Assembly: GCF_900115555.1 (NCBI RefSeq)
Contig: NZ_FOWX01000013.1
Location: 95,008 to 159,007 of the forward strand
Length of the DNA: 64,000 nucleotides
DNA from: Pseudomonas borbori
GTDB lineage: Bacteria > Pseudomonadota > Gammaproteobacteria > Pseudomonadales > Pseudomonadaceae
Reading direction: 5' to 3'
In this document: positions 47,677-57,195 of the stretch, one piece after another
Layout: each line of letters opens with the position of its first letter
Numbering within the stretch: the stretch's first letter is position 1
Translations under genes and position numbers: made by a program
The notes under the pieces: model-generated
Seen by the model: only the letters and a program-made list of their open reading frames with translations
Told to the model about the DNA's origin: nothing
Database searches by the model: none

Positions 47677-49512
47677 ATGAACCAACAAGCCCTGTCCGCC
47701 TTTATCTGGTCGGTTGCCGACCTGCTGCGTGGTGATTACCGCCAGTCCGAATACGGCAAGGTGATCCTGCCCTTCACCGTGCTGCGCCGCCTGGACTGCG
47801 TGCTGGAGAAAACCAAGGCGGCGGTGCTGGCCGAGCAGGAAGAAAAGCTCAAGCTGGTGGCCAACCCCGAGCCCTTTCTGCTGCGCAAGGCCGGGCAGAG
47901 CTTCTACAACATCTCGCCGCTGGACATGGCCAAGCTGATGGGCGACTCCGACCATATCCGCGACAACCTCTACAGCTATATCCAGGGCTTCTCCCTGCCG
48001 GTGCGCGACATCTTCGAGCGCTTCGACTTCCTGACCCAGATCGACCGCCTGCACAAATGCGGGCTGCTCTATCAGGTGGCCGAACGCTTCGCCCAGATCG
48101 ACCTGCACCCCGAAGCCGTGGACAACATGCAGATGGGCCTGGTGTTCGAGGAGCTGATCCGCAAGTTTGCGGAAATCTCCAACGAAACCGCCGGAGAGCA
48201 CTTCACCCCGCGTGAAGTGATCCGCCTGATGGTCAACCTGATCTTTATCGAAGACGACGAGGTGCTGACCAACCCCGGCGTGGTGCGCAACCTGTATGAC
48301 CCAACAGCAGGCACCGGCGGCATGCTGTCGATCGCCGAGGAATACCTGGTCGAGCACAACCCCCAGGCGCGCCTCAACCTGCATGGCCAGGAGCTCAACG
48401 ACGAGTCCTACGCCATCTGCAAGGCGGACATGCTGATCAAGGGCCAGGAAGTGGCCAATATCAAGGCCGGCAACACCCTCAGCGACGATGGCCATGCCGG
48501 CAAGCGCTTCGACTACATGCTGTCCAACCCGCCGTTCGGCGTGGAGTGGAAGAAAGTCGAAAAGGCCATCCGCCAGGAGCATGAGCAACAGGGCTTCAAC
48601 GGCCGCTTCGGCCCCGGCCTGCCGCGCGTCTCCGATGGCTCGCTGCTGTTTTTGATGCACCTGATCGCCAAGATGCGCCCGGTCAGCGAGGGCGGCAGCC
48701 GCTTCGCCATCGTGCTCAACGGCTCGCCGCTGTTTACTGGTGGCGCAGGTTCGGGCGAGAGCGAGATCCGCCGCTATGTGCTGGAGAACGATCTGGTCGA
48801 GGCGATCATCGGCCTGCCCACCGATATGTTCTACAACACCGGCATCAGCACCTATGTGTGGGTGCTGACCAACCGCAAGCCGGCCCAGCGCAAAGGCCTG
48901 GTGCAACTGATCGATGGCTCAAGCTTCTGGCAGAAGATGCGCAAAAGCCTCGGCTCCAAGCGCAAGGAAATGCCCGACAGCGCCATCGAAGATATCACCC
49001 AGCTGTTCGGCCAGTGCGTCGAGGCGCGCCTGGCCACAGTGCTGGATGTCGACGGCAAGGAAGTCGCCCGGCAGATCCTGCGTAACGGCGAAGCCGAACC
49101 CAGCGCGCCGGCTGGCGGCAAGGTCAAGCTCGCGCCACTGTCGCGCCTACTGCCCAACCAGGCCTTCGGTTACCAGAACATCACCGTCGAACGCCCGCTG
49201 CGCGACGAACAGGGTGCCATCGTTATCGGCCAGAAGGGCAAGCAGAAGGGCAAGCCGCAGCCCGACAGCAGCCTGCGCGACACGGAAAACGTGCCGCTCG
49301 GCGAAGACGTGCAGGCCTTTTTCAAACGCGAAGTGCTGCCCCACGCGCCGGATGCCTGGATCGATCACGACAAGACCAAGGTCGGCTACGAGATTCCGTT
49401 TAACCGGCACTTCTATATCTTCGAGCCGCCACGGCCGCTGGCCGAGATCGATGCCGAACTCAAAGGTGTCACCGACCGCATTCTGGCGATGATCGGAGGG
49501 CTGTCGGCATGA
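47677..49512 (+). CDS. hsdM: Type I restriction-modification methylase HsdM
   Basis: N6-adenine methyltransferase subunit of a type I restriction-modification complex. The 611-residue protein has an N-terminal HsdM helical domain ([24 protein letters not shown]), the AdoMet motif [11 protein letters not shown] (208-217) and catalytic NPPF (284-287). The [16 protein letters not shown] stretch is also typical. The ATG at 47677 starts [11 protein letters not shown]. Its stop overlaps the hsdS start in ATGA, and hsdS in turn overlaps the next gene, so the locus is tightly coupled. It encodes the methylating part that protects host DNA at the HsdS target. Confidence 0.96.
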   Translation: MNQQALSAFIWSVADLLRGDYRQSEYGKVILPFTVLRRLDCVLEKTKAAVLAEQEEKLKLVANPEPFLLRKAGQSFYNISPLDMAKLMGDSDHIRDNLYSYIQGFSLPVRDIFERFDFLTQIDRLHKCGLLYQVAERFAQIDLHPEAVDNMQMGLVFEELIRKFAEISNETAGEHFTPREVIRLMVNLIFIEDDEVLTNPGVVRNLYDPTAGTGGMLSIAEEYLVEHNPQARLNLHGQELNDESYAICKADMLIKGQEVANIKAGNTLSDDGHAGKRFDYMLSNPPFGVEWKKVEKAIRQEHEQQGFNGRFGPGLPRVSDGSLLFLMHLIAKMRPVSEGGSRFAIVLNGSPLFTGGAGSGESEIRRYVLENDLVEAIIGLPTDMFYNTGISTYVWVLTNRKPAQRKGLVQLIDGSSFWQKMRKSLGSKRKEMPDSAIEDITQLFGQCVEARLATVLDVDGKEVARQILRNGEAEPSAPAGGKVKLAPLSRLLPNQAFGYQNITVERPLRDEQGAIVIGQKGKQKGKPQPDSSLRDTENVPLGEDVQAFFKREVLPHAPDAWIDHDKTKVGYEIPFNRHFYIFEPPRPLAEIDAELKGVTDRILAMIGGLSA

Positions 49513-50837
49513 GTTTTCCGCGTTATCCGCAGTACAAGGATTCTGGGGTGGAGTGGCTGGGGGAGGTGCCGAGGGACTGGGAAGTAATACCCTTGAAAAG
49601 GGTAGCGGATTTCATCAATGGTGCAGCGTTTAAGCCATCAGAGTGGGCTGAGTCTGGGGTTCCGATAATTCGCATCGAGAACCTGAATGGCGGGGAAAAT
49701 TTTAACTATTTTTCAGGAGACCTTGACCCACGCTACATAGTTGAACCAGGTGAATTGCTTTTCGGATGGTCTGGAAATCGTGGCACGTCTTTTGGACCTT
49801 ACATCTGGTCGAAAGAAGGAAGGTACGCGCTCAATCAGCATATCTTTAGGGTCGTTTTTGATGGTTTGGACTCTCAATGGTTTTTTTGGTCTCTGGTAGC
49901 TGTTACTTCGCATGTTGAAGATCAAGCACATGGCATCATTGGGATGGTCCACGTAACCAAGGGTGATCTCGGCGCCATTAAGATTCCTTTCCCCGATGAG
50001 CGAGAGCAGCGCCTGATTGCTGCTTTCCTTGACCGGGAAACTGCGAAGATTGACGAGCTGATGGACGAGCAGGAAAAACTGATCGCACTGCTTAAGGAAA
50101 AGCGCCAAACGGTGATTTCCCATGCAGTGACCAAGGGGCTTAATCCGGTAGTATCGATGAAAGATTCTGGGATTGAGTGGTTGGGGAAAGTGCCACAGCA
50201 CTGGGAAGTCGCGCATCTCAAGCGTTTTTGCCTTGAGATTACTGACGGCGCTCATATTTCACCCGATACCGAGGCTGGCGTTTACCACTTTGTTTCTACT
50301 AAAGACTTATCTGATGACACTATTGACTTTGAGGGGGCACTGCTAACCTCCGAATCGAGCTACGAATATTTACTCAAGACTGGATGCCGACCTTTCCTGG
50401 GGGATGTTCTTTTCAGCAAAGATGGCACCATTGGGAGAACAGTAGTTGTTCGCGATGAACGAGAATTTGTTGTTGCCTCTTCCTTGATCATTATCAGATC
50501 AGACACAAGCGTACTGGATGCTGACTATCTAAACTTTCTCTGCAAGTCCTTTTTGGTAACCGCGCAGGTTGAGAGCTTCGTCAAAGGAGCTGGATTGCCG
50601 CGCCTATCCATACAAAACCTGTTGAAGGTATTGGGTGTTTTCCCGCCAAAAAACGAACAAGAGGAAATCGCAGCATTTCTGTTGGGTAAACTAACGCAAT
50701 TTGACGCCCTGATTAAGGCGACTGAAAGCGCCATCGACCTACTCAAAGAACGCCGCTCCGCCCTGATCTCCGCCGCCGTCACCGGCCAGATCGATGTACG
50801 CGGCCTAATCAAGGATGAACAGGAGCAAGCCGCATGA
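49509..50837 (+). CDS. hsdS: Type I specificity subunit HsdS
   Basis: DNA-recognition subunit of 442 residues. Two target-recognition domains are each introduced by a near-identical segment, [17 protein letters not shown] at residue 10 and [17 protein letters not shown] at 218, and each is followed by a conserved helical spacer ([20 protein letters not shown] and [19 protein letters not shown]). Each half would read one half of a bipartite site. The recognition-domain DNA is plainly richer in A+T than the flanks and than the spacer segments, as expected for exchange of specificity domains by recombination. ATGA overlaps couple it to hsdM and to the nuclease-like gene. Confidence 0.95.
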   Translation: MSFPRYPQYKDSGVEWLGEVPRDWEVIPLKRVADFINGAAFKPSEWAESGVPIIRIENLNGGENFNYFSGDLDPRYIVEPGELLFGWSGNRGTSFGPYIWSKEGRYALNQHIFRVVFDGLDSQWFFWSLVAVTSHVEDQAHGIIGMVHVTKGDLGAIKIPFPDEREQRLIAAFLDRETAKIDELMDEQEKLIALLKEKRQTVISHAVTKGLNPVVSMKDSGIEWLGKVPQHWEVAHLKRFCLEITDGAHISPDTEAGVYHFVSTKDLSDDTIDFEGALLTSESSYEYLLKTGCRPFLGDVLFSKDGTIGRTVVVRDEREFVVASSLIIIRSDTSVLDADYLNFLCKSFLVTAQVESFVKGAGLPRLSIQNLLKVLGVFPPKNEQEEIAAFLLGKLTQFDALIKATESAIDLLKERRSALISAAVTGQIDVRGLIKDEQEQAA

Positions 50838-51760
50838 GCGATATCCAGCTATTTCGCCTAGGCGCTAATGGTTCCGCCTGCGAACTGCCCGGCCGCGCGG
50901 TAGCGGTGGAAAAGCAGCTGCAAAGCCTGAACGAAGCGCAGATGGAGTACTTTCTCGGGGTGCGCTTTCTCGCCAGCGAGTATGCCACCGGCAAGACCCA
51001 CAAGGGCCGTATCGACTCCCTGGGCCTGGACGAGAACGGCTGTCCGGTAATTATCGAGTACAAGCGCCATAGCAACGAGAACGTGATCAACCAGGGCCTG
51101 TTCTATCTGGACTGGTTGCTCGACCATCAGGCCGAGTTCCGCTGGCTGGTGATGGAGAAGCTGGGCAAGCAGGCCGCCGAGCAGATCGAGTGGGGCGGCA
51201 CTCGCCTGCTCTGTATCGCCGCCGACTTCACCCGCTACGATCAGCACGCGGTGCAGCTGATCCAGCGCAATATCGAGCTGATCCGCTACAAGCTGTTCGG
51301 CGATGATCTGTTGCTGCTGGAGCTGGTCAATTCGGTCAGCGTGACCAGCACCTTGGTTGCCGCCCCAACGGCCGAGGCCGAGCCAGGCAAGCCGGCAGCC
51401 GCTAGCAAAGACAAGACCTGGCAGGAACAACTGGCGCTGGCGCCAGCGGAGATCGCCGCGCTGTTCGAGCAGACCAGCAGCTACCTGCATTCCCTCGGCG
51501 ACGATGTGCAGGAAAAGCCCCTCAAGCTCTACCTGGCCTTCCGCCGGCTAAAGAACTTCGCCAGCCTGGTGATCCAACCCAAGCGCCTGCTGCTGTTCCT
51601 CAAGCTCAACCCGGACTCGGTCGAACCGAGCGAAGGCTTCAGCCGTGACGTGCGCAACATCGGCCACTGGGGCACCGGCGACCTGGAACTGAGCCTGCGC
51701 ACCCCGGCCGACCTGGAGCGCGCCAAGCAGCTGATCGAACGTAGCTATCAGGAAAACTAA
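50834..51760 (+). CDS. PD-(D/E)XK nuclease-like protein with DUF5655-type tail
   Basis: A 308-residue cytoplasmic protein inserted between hsdS and hsdR and translationally coupled to hsdS by an ATGA overlap. The N-terminal half shows GRIDSLGLDENGCPVIIEYKR, with Asp61, Glu75 and Lys77 in the spacing D-x13-E-x-K of a PD-(D/E)XK nuclease, resembling NucS/DUF91-type domains. After a short Ala/Pro/Lys linker (about 175-195) the C-terminal half (FEQTSSYLHSLGDDVQEKPLKLYLAFRRLKNFA ... LKLNPDSVEPS ... HWGTGDLELSLRTPADLERAKQLI) resembles DUF5655. The HsdR subunit already has its own nuclease domain, so this gene is an accessory factor, possibly an additional DNA-end or invading-DNA nuclease. The exact role is not known to me. 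Confidence 0.8.
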   Translation: MSDIQLFRLGANGSACELPGRAVAVEKQLQSLNEAQMEYFLGVRFLASEYATGKTHKGRIDSLGLDENGCPVIIEYKRHSNENVINQGLFYLDWLLDHQAEFRWLVMEKLGKQAAEQIEWGGTRLLCIAADFTRYDQHAVQLIQRNIELIRYKLFGDDLLLLELVNSVSVTSTLVAAPTAEAEPGKPAAASKDKTWQEQLALAPAEIAALFEQTSSYLHSLGDDVQEKPLKLYLAFRRLKNFASLVIQPKRLLLFLKLNPDSVEPSEGFSRDVRNIGHWGTGDLELSLRTPADLERAKQLIERSYQEN

Positions 51761-51764
51761 GATA

Positions 51765-51884
51765 GGCTGCACTGTGCATACCGGCACATGCGTAATTCGG
51801 GATGCGCTGGAGGCTCAACAGATCAAGCCTTACGACCCAGATCAAGGCAATCGCAACGCTCGCTACCTACCCTGGTGGGCATAA
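51765..51884 (+). pseudogene. Possible 3' remnant of a deleted gene
   Basis: In the frame ending at the TAA at 51882-51884 the sequence reads RDALEAQQIKPYDPDQGNRN followed by ARYLPWWA, without a start codon or ribosome site. The composition and the conserved-looking PWWA end suggest the last 30-40 codons of a lost gene. I cannot name the family. It lies directly after the nuclease-like gene and before the repeats that precede hsdR. Confidence 0.35.
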
Positions 51885-52102
51885 GGGTTTATTTGATCGC
51901 TATTTGACGAATTGACGGTTTTCCACCCCGACCGGAACCAGAGCCCAGCAAACAAGGGCCCTCCAGGCGGGAAGTTTATTTGATGGTTATTTGATGGATG
52001 GGCTCAATCGGAGCCCCATCACCGCCCACTGGCTGAGCAGGATGGCAAGAATCCTCTGTTTAGCTCACGGCCAATCAAACCTAGGCAAAGGATAGGTACA
52101 GC
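51885..52102. repeat. hsdR leader with four TATTTGA words
   Basis: TATTTGA occurs at 51890, 51901, 51977 and 51988: two pairs, each with 11-base spacing (one helical turn), the pairs 87 bases apart. The two 23-base units differ at only three positions. Together with the gene remnant before it this fills the 342 bases between the nuclease-like gene and hsdR. The repeats may be operator sites for a regulator of hsdR or traces of recombination. Confidence 0.6.
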
Positions 52103-55100
52103 ATGAGCCTGCATAAGGAAGTGTCCTTCGAGAACGAAATCTGCGAGTACCTGGCCGCCAATGGCTGGCTGCATGCCGCAGGCGACGCGCAGGCCTATGA
52201 CCGTGCTCGGGCACTGTTCCCTGCCGATCTGCTCGACTGGATCAAGACCACCCAGCCCAAGGCCTGGGAGGCGCTGAGCAAGAATCACGGCTTGGCGGCC
52301 GAGGCGGTGTTGCTCGACCGCTTGCGCAAATCCCTCGACGAGCGCGGCACCCTGGATGTACTTCGCCACGGCATCGAGCTGCTGGGCCTGCGTCAGCCGC
52401 TGCAACTGGCGCAGTTCAAGCCGGCGCTGAGCATGAACCCGGCGTTGACCGCCAAGTACGCGGCCAATCGCCTGCGCGTGGTGCGCCAGGTGCACTACTC
52501 GCTGGCCTGCGAGAACTCCGTCGATCTGGTGTTGTTCCTCAACGGCATCCCCGTCGCGACCTGCGAGCTGAAAACCGATTTCACCCAGTCGGTGCAGGAT
52601 GCGGTGGACCAATACCGCTTCGATCGCGAGCCGAAACCCAAGGGCCGGGTAGAACCACTCTTGAATTTCCCTATGGGCGCGTTGGTGCACTTTGCCGTGA
52701 GCAACCGTGAAGTGCAGATGACCACCCGCCTGGAGGGCGCAGCGACGCGCTTCCTGCCGTTCAACCTGGGTAACGATGGCGGTGCAGGTAACCCGCTCAA
52801 CCCCGATGGTCACGCCACCGCCTACCTCTGGCAGCAGGTCTGGCAGCGCGAAAGTTGGCTGGAGATCATCGCCCGCTACCTGGTGGCGCAGAAGGACAAG
52901 AAGCAGCAGCTCAAGTCGATCATCTTCCCTCGTTATCACCAGCTCGACGCCACCCGCAAACTGGTGGCCAAGGTGCTGGAGGAAGGCCCAGGCGGCAAGT
53001 TCCTGATTCAGCATTCGGCCGGCTCCGGCAAGACCAACTCGATTGCCTGGACCGCGCACTTCCTCGCTGACCTGCATGACGCCGAGCAGCACAAGCTGTT
53101 CCAGTCGGTGCTGGTGGTGTCCGACCGTACGGTGTTGGATGCACAGCTGCAGGAGGCGATTTTCAGCTTCGAGCGCACCACCGGCGTGGTGGCGACCATC
53201 ACCGGTGAGTCGGCGAGCAAGAGCGGCGAACTGGCCAAGGCCCTAGCCGGTGGCAAGAAGATCGTCGTATGCACCATCCAGACCTTCCCCTTCGCCCTGA
53301 AGGCGGTGCAGGAGTTGGCCGCCACCGAGGGCAAGCGCTTCGCGGTGATCGCCGATGAGGCGCACTCCTCGCAGACCGGCGAAGCGGCCTCCAAGCTCAA
53401 GCAGGTGCTGTCCACCGAGGAGCTGAAGGAACTGGCCGACGGCGGCGAAGCCAGTACCGAGGACATCCTGGCGGCGCAGATGAGTGCACGCTCGGCCGAG
53501 AGCGGCATCACCTACGTGGCCTTCACCGCCACGCCCAAGGCCAAGACCCTGGAGCTGTTCGGTCGGCGGCCAAACTCTGAGCTGCCCGAATCGATTAGCA
53601 ACCTGCCGGCCCCATTCCATGTGTACTCCATGCGCCAGGCCATCGAAGAGGGTTTTATCCTCGACGTGCTGCACAACTACACGGCCTACAAGACCGCCTT
53701 CAAGCTGGCACACAACGGCGAGGAACTGAGCGAAGCCGAGGTGGAGCGCAGCCAGGCGCTGAAAGGCATCATGCGCTGGGTGAAATTGCACCCCTACAAC
53801 ATCGCGCAGAAAGTGCAGGTGGTCATCGAGCACTTCCGCGAGAACGTGCAACCCCTGCTGGAGGGCAAAGCCAAAGCCATGGTGGTGGTTTCCAGCCGCC
53901 AGGAGGCGGTGCGCTGGCAGTTGGCAATCGACCAGTATGTGCAGCGCCAGGGCTATCCGATCGGCACCCTGGTGGCGTTCTCCGGTGAAGTTAATGACCC
54001 CGAGTCTGGCCCCGACCCCTTCACTGAAACCAGCCAGGCGCTGAACCCGCACCTGCGTGGCCGCGACATCCGCGAAGCCTTCTCCGGTGATGAGTACCAG
54101 ATCCTGCTGGTCGCCAATAAGTTTCAGACCGGCTTCGACCAGCCGCTGCTCTGCGGCATGTACGTGGACAAGAAGCTGGGCGGCATTCAGGCCGTGCAAA
54201 CGCTGTCGCGGCTAAACCGTGCCCATCCGAAGAAGGACACCACCTACGTGCTGGACTTCGTCAACGAGCCGGATGAAATCCTCACGGCCTTCAAGGCTTA
54301 CTACAGCACCGCCGAGCTGGAAGACGTGACCGACCCACACCTGGTCTACGACCTGCGCACCAAGCTGGACAGCGCCGGGCACTACGACCAGTTCGAGGTC
54401 GAGCGGGTGGTAACGGTACTGCTCAATCCAGCTGCACGTCAGAGCGAGCTGAGTGCGGCCCTGGAGCCGGTGGCCAACCGCCTGCTGGTGCGTTATCGCA
54501 TCGCGCAGGATGAGTTGCGGGCGGCCGAGGCGAACGGCGATGGCGAGGCAATGAAAGAGGCCAAGGATGAAATGGATGCGCTGGTGCTATTCAAGCGCGA
54601 CATGGGTAGTTTCCAGCGCCTGTATGCCTTCCTCTCGCAGATCTTCGACTACGGCAATACCGATATCGAAAAGCGCCAGCTGTTCTTCAAGCACCTGTTG
54701 CCACTGATCGAGTTCGGCCGGGAGCGAGAAGGTGTGGATCTGTCGCGCCTGGAGCTGGTGCGTTACAAGCTGAAGGACAAAGGCACCCGCGACCTACCGC
54801 TGGTGAACGGCGAATACCCGAAACTGCCACCGATGAGCGCTACTGGCAGCGGCCAGGTACAGGAAAAAGAAAAGCTCTACCTCAGCCAGATTGTCGAGAA
54901 GGTCAACGAGCTGTTCGGCGCAGACACCACCGATGGCGACAAACTGTCCTGGCTCAACAGCCAGCGCGAGAAGCTGCTGGAGTCCGAGGTACTGACGCAG
55001 CAGGCGGCGAACAACTCCAAGGAACAGTTCGCCAGCTCGCCCGACCTGACGCGAGTGTTTATCGACGCGTTGATCGACAGCCATTCGGCACAGAGCAATC

Positions 55101-55207
55101 TGAGCCTACAGGCGCTGAACTCGGAACAGATCCAGCGCGAGGTGATCAATCTGCTGCTGGGGCCGGCACGGCTGTATGAGGCGTTACGCGGGCAGGCTAA
55201 TACTTGA
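52103..55207 (+). CDS. hsdR: Type I restriction endonuclease subunit HsdR
   Basis: Motor and nuclease subunit of 1034 residues. The N-terminal nuclease domain has Asp141 (SVDLVLF), Glu155 and Lys157 in CELKTDF, the PD-(D/E)XK set. The superfamily 2 translocase has Walker A SAGSGKT (305-311), ADEAH (417-421) and later TATPK and QTLSRLNRAHPKKD motifs. The C-terminus is helical and binds HsdM/HsdS in known complexes. No frameshift is visible, so the enzyme seems intact. It is separated from the rest of the operon by 342 bases with a repeat and probably has its own promoter there. Confidence 0.95.
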   Translation: MSLHKEVSFENEICEYLAANGWLHAAGDAQAYDRARALFPADLLDWIKTTQPKAWEALSKNHGLAAEAVLLDRLRKSLDERGTLDVLRHGIELLGLRQPLQLAQFKPALSMNPALTAKYAANRLRVVRQVHYSLACENSVDLVLFLNGIPVATCELKTDFTQSVQDAVDQYRFDREPKPKGRVEPLLNFPMGALVHFAVSNREVQMTTRLEGAATRFLPFNLGNDGGAGNPLNPDGHATAYLWQQVWQRESWLEIIARYLVAQKDKKQQLKSIIFPRYHQLDATRKLVAKVLEEGPGGKFLIQHSAGSGKTNSIAWTAHFLADLHDAEQHKLFQSVLVVSDRTVLDAQLQEAIFSFERTTGVVATITGESASKSGELAKALAGGKKIVVCTIQTFPFALKAVQELAATEGKRFAVIADEAHSSQTGEAASKLKQVLSTEELKELADGGEASTEDILAAQMSARSAESGITYVAFTATPKAKTLELFGRRPNSELPESISNLPAPFHVYSMRQAIEEGFILDVLHNYTAYKTAFKLAHNGEELSEAEVERSQALKGIMRWVKLHPYNIAQKVQVVIEHFRENVQPLLEGKAKAMVVVSSRQEAVRWQLAIDQYVQRQGYPIGTLVAFSGEVNDPESGPDPFTETSQALNPHLRGRDIREAFSGDEYQILLVANKFQTGFDQPLLCGMYVDKKLGGIQAVQTLSRLNRAHPKKDTTYVLDFVNEPDEILTAFKAYYSTAELEDVTDPHLVYDLRTKLDSAGHYDQFEVERVVTVLLNPAARQSELSAALEPVANRLLVRYRIAQDELRAAEANGDGEAMKEAKDEMDALVLFKRDMGSFQRLYAFLSQIFDYGNTDIEKRQLFFKHLLPLIEFGREREGVDLSRLELVRYKLKDKGTRDLPLVNGEYPKLPPMSATGSGQVQEKEKLYLSQIVEKVNELFGADTTDGDKLSWLNSQREKLLESEVLTQQAANNSKEQFASSPDLTRVFIDALIDSHSAQSNLSLQALNSEQIQREVINLLLGPARLYEALRGQANT

Positions 55208-55428
55208 GTTCAGTATTGGACAGAAATGCCCCAACACCGCCTCATAAGATCAGTTCTTTGTTATCTCCACTTCATGGGCAGCAGTGCAGATGAATTGCGT
55301 CTGCGCGACAGTCAGCAGCAACCAGGCGACAAGATGACACGGCCGGCCCTGGACGCACAGCAAACGGCTTGGCGGCTGGCGAAACGCTATGCTAGCTTGA
55401 TGCTCGCCAGGAAGGCCACGCAACGCCG
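55208..55428. other. Intergenic stretch at the right edge of the RM locus
   Basis: About 220 bases. A weak open frame (55226-55456, MPQHRLIRSVLCYLH...) has no recognisable signature and is not called. The segment probably contains the promoter of the downstream amino-acid transport operon together with the MITE-like element that follows. Confidence 0.4.
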
Positions 55429-55570
55429 AGAACCTGTCTCGGCTCTAGCGAGCTAGAGCCAAACAAGGCGAAAGTGGCTGAGGAAGCGGAGTTTACGAGC
55501 TGTAAATGAGCATTCCGAAGCCGCTTTCAACGCAGTTTGGCCGACGCGCAGCAGACCCGAGGCAGGTTCT
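55429..55570. repeat. 142-base MITE-like element
   Basis: Terminal inverted repeats AGAACCTGTCTCGG (55429-55442) and CCGAGGCAGGTTCT (55557-55570) match at 13 of 14 positions. The interior contains GGCTCTAGCGAGCTAGAGCC, a perfect palindrome, and a second stem around GTTTAC/GTAAAT. No coding capacity. Similar ~140-base elements occur in Pseudomonas intergenic regions. It lies between hsdR and the ABC transporter operon. Confidence 0.7.
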
Positions 55571-55600
55571 GAGCGCAATCGAACAATAAGAGGACCCCCC

Positions 55601-56374
55601 ATGGCCGAGGCCACGCCAGCGCTGGAAATCCGCAACCTGCACAAACGTTTCGGCGACCTCGAGGTGCTCAAGGGCATCTCCCTCACCGCGCGCGATGGCG
55701 ACGTGATTTCCATTCTCGGCTCATCCGGTTCCGGCAAGTCGACCTTCCTGCGCTGCATCAACCTGCTGGAAAACCCCAACCAGGGGCAGATCATCGTCGC
55801 CGGTGAAGAACTCAAGCTCAAGCCCGGCAAGAACGGCGACCTGGTCGCCGCCGATGGCAAGCAGATCAACCGCCTGCGCAGCGAACTGGGCTTCGTCTTT
55901 CAGAATTTCAACCTGTGGCCGCACATGAGCGTGCTCGATAACATCATCGAAGCGCCACGCCGGGTACTCGGCCTGAGCAAGGCCGAGGCGATCGAGCGGG
56001 CCGAGGCGCTGCTGGCCAAGGTCGGCATCGGCGAGAAACGCCACGTCTACCCGAATCAGCTGTCCGGCGGCCAGCAGCAGCGTGCGGCCATCGCCCGCAC
56101 CCTGGCCATGCAGCCGAAAGTGATCCTGTTCGACGAGCCGACTTCGGCCCTCGACCCGGAGATGGTACAAGAAGTGCTTAATGTGATCCGCGCGTTGGCC
56201 GATGAAGGTCGCACCATGCTGCTGGTGACCCACGAGATGGGCTTCGCCCGTCAGGTTTCCAGTGAAGTGGTGTTCCTGCATCAGGGCCTGGTGGAAGAAC
56301 AAGGCTCGCCCGAGCAGGTGTTCGACAACCCGACTTCGGCGCGCTGCAAACAATTCATGTCCAGCAATCGCTAA
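55601..56374 (+). CDS. Amino-acid ABC transporter ATPase, HisP-type
   Basis: A 257-residue ATPase of the polar-amino-acid class. Walker A GSSGSGKST (40-48), Q-loop FQNFNLWPHMSVLDN, signature LSGGQQQR (154-161), Walker B VILFDEPTSALDPEM and switch VTHEMGF. The insert between Walker A and the Q-loop (LKPGKNGDLVAADGKQ) is typical of HisP/AotP-type histidine/arginine/ornithine ATPases. The AAGAGGA ribosome site precedes the ATG at 55601. It opens a four-gene importer operon with a binding protein and two permeases. Confidence 0.94.
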   Translation: MAEATPALEIRNLHKRFGDLEVLKGISLTARDGDVISILGSSGSGKSTFLRCINLLENPNQGQIIVAGEELKLKPGKNGDLVAADGKQINRLRSELGFVFQNFNLWPHMSVLDNIIEAPRRVLGLSKAEAIERAEALLAKVGIGEKRHVYPNQLSGGQQQRAAIARTLAMQPKVILFDEPTSALDPEMVQEVLNVIRALADEGRTMLLVTHEMGFARQVSSEVVFLHQGLVEEQGSPEQVFDNPTSARCKQFMSSNR

Positions 56375-56392
56375 ACACGGAGCAACTCTCGC

Positions 56393-57145
56393 ATGCTGAA
56401 ATACAAGAAGATCCTGCTGGCCGCAGCCGCCACCCTGGCTTTCGGCACCAGCGCCATCGCTGCCGACAAACTCAAGATGGGCACCGAAGGCGCTTATCCG
56501 CCGTTCAACCTGATCGACGCCAGTGGCCAGGTCGGCGGCTTCGACGTGGAAATCGGCCAGGCCCTGTGCGCCAAGATGCAAGCCGAGTGTGAAGTGGTCA
56601 CCTCCGACTGGGACGGCATCATCCCGGCCCTCAACGCCAAGAAGTTCGACTTCCTGATCGCTTCGATGTCGATCACCGAAGAGCGCCAGGCGGCCGTCGA
56701 CTTCACCGAGCCCTACTACACCAACAAGCTGCAGTTCATCGCACCGAAAGGCAGCGATTTCAAATCCGACAAGGCCAGCCTCAAGGGCAAGGTGATCGGC
56801 GCCCAGCGTGCCACCATCGCCGGCACCTGGCTGGAGGACAACCTGGCCGGCGTGGTCGACATCAAGCTCTACGACACCCAGGAAAACGCCTACCTCGACC
56901 TCTCCTCGGGTCGCCTCGACGGCGTACTGGCAGACACCTTCGTCAACTGGGAATGGCTCAAGAGCGATGCCGGCAAAGGCTTCGAGTTCAAGGGCGAGCC
57001 GGTATTCGACAACGACAAGATCGGTATCGCCGTACGCAAGGGCGATCCGCTGCGCGAGAAGCTTAATGCCGCGCTGCAGGCCATCATCGAAGACGGCACC
57101 TACAAGAAGATCAACGACAAGTACTTCCCGTTCAGCATCTACTGA
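56393..57145 (+). CDS. Periplasmic binding protein of HisJ/AotJ family
   Basis: A 250-residue SBP_bac_3 protein. Signal peptide KKILLAAAATLAFGTSAIA; then LKMGTEGAYPPFNLIDASGQVGGFDVEIG, the opening of lysine/arginine/ornithine/histidine receptors; FDFLIASMSITEERQAAVDFTEPYYTN; and YLDLSSGRLDGVLADTFVNWEWL. Two cysteines near residues 48 and 56 (CAKMQAEC) match the disulphide of HisJ-like proteins. It captures a basic amino acid for the adjacent permeases. The precise ligand cannot be read from sequence. Confidence 0.93.
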   Translation: MLKYKKILLAAAATLAFGTSAIAADKLKMGTEGAYPPFNLIDASGQVGGFDVEIGQALCAKMQAECEVVTSDWDGIIPALNAKKFDFLIASMSITEERQAAVDFTEPYYTNKLQFIAPKGSDFKSDKASLKGKVIGAQRATIAGTWLEDNLAGVVDIKLYDTQENAYLDLSSGRLDGVLADTFVNWEWLKSDAGKGFEFKGEPVFDNDKIGIAVRKGDPLREKLNAALQAIIEDGTYKKINDKYFPFSIY

Positions 57146-57195
57146 GCAGCCTGCCTCGCGTCGCCCAAGCGGGCGACGCCGGCTTCTGAGCCCCC

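Noticed and set aside
55226..55456. 76-codon frame between hsdR and the MITE-like element
   Set aside because: No family signature, and its end lies inside the repeat element.
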